Shown here: positions 60,296-64,000 of the stretch, piece by piece
Layout of the letters: every line of letters starts with the position of its first letter
Position numbering within the stretch: the stretch's first letter is position 1
Source of the DNA: Brevibacterium luteolum
GTDB taxonomy: Bacteria; Actinomycetota; Actinomycetes; Actinomycetales; Brevibacteriaceae
Length of the DNA: 64,000 nt
Reading direction: 5' to 3'
Assembly (NCBI RefSeq): GCF_013004595.1
Contig: NZ_JABEMC010000003.1
Coordinates: 248,001 to 312,000, forward strand
The notes under the pieces: model-generated
Told to the model about the DNA's origin: nothing
The model's database searches: none
Seen by the model: only the letters and a program-made list of their open reading frames with translations
Translations under genes and position numbers: made by a program

Positions 60296-62985
60296 GCGAC
60301 GACGCCGCGGCGGATCGCATCGGCAGCCCGGCGCACGGTCGGTTCGACCGCCGGTGGACAGACATCGGCGATCTGGCCGAGCATGTCGAGGGTCTGCTTG
60401 GCCCAGCGCACGAAGTCACCGGCGGCGACATCGCTGCCGGCCAGCGCGCCGCTGAGGTTCTTGCCCTCGGTCCAGCGGAAGATCGCCTGCACGAGACCGA
60501 AGTCAGGTTCGGGTGTCGGCGGCAGCCGGAAGTCAGTCTCAAGCCGGAACAGGTCAGCCCACAGCCCGCGCAGCTCGCCGGCAGCGTCGTGCAGGCCGGC
60601 GGTCGGCATCGGGGGCATTCCCCAGCCGCCTTCGCGCCGGGACTGGTAGCACAGTGCTGATGCCAGGCCTGCCGCCTCGGGTTCGGTCAGCTCATCCCAC
60701 AGGCCTGCGCGCACGCTCATCGCCGCGAGCAGGTCGCGTTCACCGTAGATGCGGCGCAGGATCCGCGAGTCATCGGGCAGGAAGTGCAGCGCGGTGAGCA
60801 CCGAGCACACCCGGTCGAAGACGTGGGCGATCGATGAGGTGCGCCCGGAGATCTGCTTGCGCAGCTGGGCGGTCTCCTGCTGCAGCTTGAACAGCCGTTC
60901 GGCCCAGCGGGCATGGTTCTCCCGCTCCGGGCAGGAATGGCACGGGTGAGCGCGCAGCTGCTGGCGGACCTCGTCGATTTCGGCCTCGCCGCTGCGCTGC
61001 GGGCGGTGCTTGGTCTTGTGCTTGCCCTTCGGTGAGGTCAGCTGGCCGCGGTCGAAAGCCGCCTCCATCGTCTCGATGACCTGCCGGCGGGCGGCGACCT
61101 GCCGGTGGTTGAACTTCCGAGGCATGCGGATGTGGCCCAGCAGCTGAGCCGGTTCGGTCACCTCGTGCGGGCGCAGATGCCAGACCTTGCCGAAGCTTGT
61201 GAGGATCGTCGGCAGCCGGGACGTGCCGTCCTGGCTCTGCATCTCCTGGATGACAACAGCCGGTTCGGAGAACTTGTGCGACGGCAGCACGATGACGTCA
61301 CCGGGTTGCAGTCCGGCCAGCGATTCGACGACGTCACGCTGCTTGACTTTCGAACGGTACCGGCTGGCCTTCTTCTCCATCGTCGACAGCGTCCGGCGCA
61401 GCTGCGCATAGGACATGAAGTCCCCGGCCTCGCACTCTATCGACCGTTCGTAGCCGGCCATGGCCTCTTCATTGCGGCGCAGCTTCTTCGCCAGACCCAC
61501 CACACCGCGGTCGGCCTGGAACTGCGCGAACGAAGTCTCCAGCACCTTCGCGGCATCGTCCTTGGTCATCCGGGCCAGCAGGTTGGCAGCCATGTTGTAC
61601 GTCGGGGTGAACTGGCTGCGCAGCGCATAGGTGCGCTTCGAGGCCAGCGACTGGATCTCCTCGGGCTCGATCGTCGGATGCCACACGACCACGGCATGGC
61701 CTTCGATGTCGATGCCGCGCCGCCCGGCCCGGCCGGTCAGCTGGGTGTACTCGCCTGGTGTGATCTGGACATGGGACTCGCCGTTGAACTTCGTCAGCTT
61801 CTCCAGCACCACGGTGCGGGCGGGCATGTTGATGCCCAGTGCCAGCGTTTCGGTGGCGAAGACGACGTGCAGGTGCCCGGCGGCGAAGAGCTCCTCGACG
61901 AGCTCCTTGAACTGCGGGATGAGCCCGGCGTGGTGGGCGGCGAACCCGTGGATCATGCCGGTGGCGAAGCTGTGGAAGCCGAGCACGCCGAGATCCTCTT
62001 GGGCCAGTTCGTCCTGCAGGTCCTCGAGCCGGGCGCGGATGTGGCGCTTCTGCGTCGAGGTGGTGAGATCGAGACCGGCGGCCAGGCACTGTTCGACAGC
62101 GTCATCACAGGCGCTGCGGGAGAAGATGAAGTAGATCGCCGGTAAGAGCCGCTCATGCAGCAGTTCGCTGATGAGCGAGGTGCGCGAAGGACGCTGGAAG
62201 CGCATCTGCCGAGGGTTGCGGCGATCCCGGCGGCTGGTCGGCCGGCGGGTGAACTTCTGGGTCGCATACGTCAGGTCGCGGTTGAGCTTGTGCGCGTTCT
62301 TCTTGCCCGGGGCGAAGAGCGGGTAGAGATTCGTGCCGACGGCGACATGGTTGTACAGCGGCACCGGCCGGTGCTCGGAGACGATGACGTCGGTGTCGCC
62401 GCGCACCTCGGCCAGCCAGTCGCCGAACTCCTCGGCGTTCGACACAGTCGCCGACGGGCTCACGAGTGCCACGTGCATCGGCAGATGGATGATGACCTCT
62501 TCCCACACCGGCCCGCGGAACCTGTCGCCGAGGTAGTGGACCTCGTCGAGGACGACGAAGCCGAGCTTCGACAGGTCGGTGCCGGAGTAGATCATGTTGC
62601 GCAGCACCTCGGTGGTCATGACGATGACCTGGGCGTCGCGGCGGATCGTCGTGTCTCCGGTGAGCAGCCCGACGTTGTCCTCGCCGTACTCCTCGCACAG
62701 CTCCTGGAACTTCTGGTTGCTCAGCGCTTTGATCGGGGTGGTGTAGAAGGCGCGCACACCGCGTTCGAAGGCCAGCCGCACAGCGAACTGGGCGACGACG
62801 GTCTTGCCGGCTCCCGTCGGGGCCGCCACGAGCACAGACTTGCCGGCCTGCAGCGACAGGCAGGCGGTCTGCTGGAAGTCATCGAGCTCGTAGTCGAGTT
62901 CAGCGGCATAGCGGCCAAGCGGTGAGCCTGCCTCCTTCACTCGTCGCTGGTGAGCGGCATAGGCTTCGGCAGGTGAGAGCTCCAT
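60286..62985 (-). CDS. helY: DEAD/DEAH-box helicase HelY (Ski2/Mtr4-like)
   Basis: A large superfamily 2 helicase of 899 residues, probably acting on RNA or DNA-RNA structures. Walker A is APTGAGKT (about 55-62), DEVH is at 147-150, SATVSNAEEFGDWL follows, and the helicase C-domain has FATETLALGINMPARTVV and QLTGRAGRRGID. The C-terminal part carries the DSHCT-type region with CHSCPERENHARW. It matches mycobacterial HelY (Rv2092c), also next to tatC. TAGACT lies 8 nt before the ATG, so the leader is at most a few bases. Confidence 0.95.
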   Translation of the reverse strand: MELSPAEAYAAHQRRVKEAGSPLGRYAAELDYELDDFQQTACLSLQAGKSVLVAAPTGAGKTVVAQFAVRLAFERGVRAFYTTPIKALSNQKFQELCEEYGEDNVGLLTGDTTIRRDAQVIVMTTEVLRNMIYSGTDLSKLGFVVLDEVHYLGDRFRGPVWEEVIIHLPMHVALVSPSATVSNAEEFGDWLAEVRGDTDVIVSEHRPVPLYNHVAVGTNLYPLFAPGKKNAHKLNRDLTYATQKFTRRPTSRRDRRNPRQMRFQRPSRTSLISELLHERLLPAIYFIFSRSACDDAVEQCLAAGLDLTTSTQKRHIRARLEDLQDELAQEDLGVLGFHSFATGMIHGFAAHHAGLIPQFKELVEELFAAGHLHVVFATETLALGINMPARTVVLEKLTKFNGESHVQITPGEYTQLTGRAGRRGIDIEGHAVVVWHPTIEPEEIQSLASKRTYALRSQFTPTYNMAANLLARMTKDDAAKVLETSFAQFQADRGVVGLAKKLRRNEEAMAGYERSIECEAGDFMSYAQLRRTLSTMEKKASRYRSKVKQRDVVESLAGLQPGDVIVLPSHKFSEPAVVIQEMQSQDGTSRLPTILTSFGKVWHLRPHEVTEPAQLLGHIRMPRKFNHRQVAARRQVIETMEAAFDRGQLTSPKGKHKTKHRPQRSGEAEIDEVRQQLRAHPCHSCPERENHARWAERLFKLQQETAQLRKQISGRTSSIAHVFDRVCSVLTALHFLPDDSRILRRIYGERDLLAAMSVRAGLWDELTEPEAAGLASALCYQSRREGGWGMPPMPTAGLHDAAGELRGLWADLFRLETDFRLPPTPEPDFGLVQAIFRWTEGKNLSGALAGSDVAAGDFVRWAKQTLDMLGQIADVCPPAVEPTVRRAADAIRRGVVADS

Positions 62986-63081
62986 ATCGCACCAGTCTAC
63001 CGCTTCAGAAGCGGCCCGGCTGGTGCAGGCTCGCCCGCAATCTGGGGGCTCAGGACGGTGCCGGGCAGCCGGACGAGCAGC

Positions 63082-63903
63082 TCAGACCTCGTCGAGTTCC
63101 GCCGGGTCGACCCAGGTGCCCTCGGCGATCATCCGCTTCTTGCGTTTGCGGTCATTGAGCAGGCAGATGACCCAGGCAAGGAAGAACATCAGCATCATCG
63201 GGATGACGAGGAAGAACATCGACAGTGCATCCGGTGATGGGGTTGCGATCGCCGCGAAGGCGAAGACGAGCACGACGATCCACCGCCACGAGCGGCGGAT
63301 CGTGTCAGCCGACAGGATCCCGACGAGGTTGAGCCCGACCATGAGCACCGGCAGCACGAAGGCGATGCCGAAGACGACGATGATGAGCATGACGAAGGAG
63401 AAGTAATCCTGCGCGGGCACGAAGTTCGACGCGCCCATCGGCGTGAACGTCATGAGTGCGCGCACGGCGTTGGGCAGGGCGAAGAACGCCAGGGCTGCGC
63501 CTGCGAAGAACAGCGGGACGGCTGCGGCGAGGAAGCCGAGTGCGTAGAGCTTCTCCTTCTTCGTCAGCCCGGGCATGATGAACGCCCACAGCTGGTAGAG
63601 CCACAGCGGGGTGGTGAGGATGATGCCGAGGAACAGCGAGACCTTGATCTTGAGATCGAACGGGGAGGCGACGCCGGCGAAGTTCAGGGTCGCGTCACGG
63701 CCGTCCTGTTCGGCGACCTGCCGGATCGGGGTCTGCAGGATGTCGAGGACCGGGTCGTAGAGGATCCAGCCGACGATCCCGCCGATCAGCAGACCGATGA
63801 GGCAGATGATGACCCGATTGCGGAGCTCGAGGAGATGCCCGCCCAGGGACATCCGCTTCTCGGGGTTCTGACGTCGGGGCAGACGTCTGGGAAGTTTCGC
63901 CAC
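63082..63903 (-). CDS. tatC: Sec-independent protein translocase TatC
   Basis: The twin-arginine signal receptor, which exports folded proteins such as Rieske FeS proteins. It has 273 residues with six membrane helices. Conserved residues are GGHLLELRNRVI at the N-terminus, FDLKIKVSLFLG with the Glu/Phe region in loop 1, and PGLTKKEKL before helix 3. The GTG start at 63903 is 8 bp after the tatA stop. It is followed by helY, as in mycobacteria. Confidence 0.96.
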   Translation of the reverse strand: MAKLPRRLPRRQNPEKRMSLGGHLLELRNRVIICLIGLLIGGIVGWILYDPVLDILQTPIRQVAEQDGRDATLNFAGVASPFDLKIKVSLFLGIILTTPLWLYQLWAFIMPGLTKKEKLYALGFLAAAVPLFFAGAALAFFALPNAVRALMTFTPMGASNFVPAQDYFSFVMLIIVVFGIAFVLPVLMVGLNLVGILSADTIRRSWRWIVVLVFAFAAIATPSPDALSMFFLVIPMMLMFFLAWVICLLNDRKRKKRMIAEGTWVDPAELDEV

Positions 63904-63911
63904 CGACGGCC

Positions 63912-63998
63912 TCAGAGGCGGTCGTCGTGCCGCGGCTCACCTTCGGTGCGGGGTTCGCCGATGCGCTCCTCTGCAGTCCTCTCGGCCCGGTGGGAGCC
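63912..63998 (-). CDS. tatA: C-terminal tail of TatA (cut by window edge)
   Basis: The last 28 codons of an open frame that enters from the right edge and ends in TGA 8 bp before tatC: a charged, disordered tail (AERTAEERIGEPRTEGEPRH) without recognisable domain. Its position directly upstream of tatC and its composition match the end of TatA/TatE. The membrane and amphipathic helices lie outside the window. Confidence 0.55.
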   Translation of the reverse strand, partial: GSHRAERTAEERIGEPRTEGEPRHDDRL

Positions 63999-64000
63999 AC

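Overview
The window is a 64 kb piece of a high-GC actinobacterial chromosome. Strong G/C third positions, RbpA, an actinobacterial cytochrome bcc-aa3 gene set, Rv-like gene neighbourhoods (lipB-lipA-DUF4191-RDD-glnA; trpD/ctaE-qcrCAB; rbpA/ppm1; 5'-3' exonuclease/helY/tatC/tatA) and very frequent leaderless starts all point to the Actinomycetota. Gene content and order resemble Micrococcales, possibly Brevibacterium; the genus is an inference. No rRNA, tRNA, CRISPR array, prophage or insertion sequence was seen.

Layout. 1-9.6 kb: glnA (cut by the left edge), an RDD protein, a DUF4191 protein, lipoate synthesis (lipA, lipB), a membrane protein with a pseudokinase-like domain, and the lipoate-using sucB (E2) and lpd (E3). 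9.7-15.9 kb: pepA, pyrD, a DUF3043 protein, an M20 peptidase, erpA and aat. 16-24.3 kb: ctaCDF faces ctaE-qcrCAB across about 1 kb without a gene; together they encode the bcc-aa3 respiratory chain. 24.5-37 kb: trpD, a DnaQ/GIY-YIG nuclease, small unknown proteins, an alpha/beta hydrolase, an acyltransferase, a MerR regulator, an orphan ParA-like ATPase and sbcCD. 37-46.2 kb: pyc-def-fadB2, aspC, an EEP phosphatase/methyltransferase pair and an MDR reductase. 46.3-52.8 kb: hsp20, an AEC transporter, a NodB deacetylase, a 39-residue membrane protein, a dif-like site, ferritin and an RlpA-like cell-wall protein. 52.9-64 kb: GDPD, rbpA, ppm1, a degenerate amidohydrolase, a 5'-3'/3'-5' exonuclease fusion, secA2, helY, tatC and the tail of tatA.

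The main finds are mostly in the non-coding DNA. A 28 bp XerCD/dif site at 49833-49860 places this window at the replication terminus. Three exact GGAAT-N18-GTT promoters (sigma-R/SigH type) lie upstream of erpA, hsp20 and rbpA, and the hsp20 copy is overlapped by a HAIR-type HspR operator. A perfect TGTGA-N6-TCACA site precedes the RlpA-like gene, and DtxR/IdeR-like half sites precede ferritin. At least thirteen genes have a -10 hexamer 6-7 nt before the start codon, so leaderless transcription appears common.

Together the genes cover central carbon metabolism (pyruvate carboxylase, lipoate enzymes), aerobic respiration, DNA repair and processing (SbcCD, HelY, two DnaQ-type nucleases), protein export (SecA2, Tat), envelope building and stress responses. 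Nearly all convergent gene pairs are separated by clear hairpin terminators.
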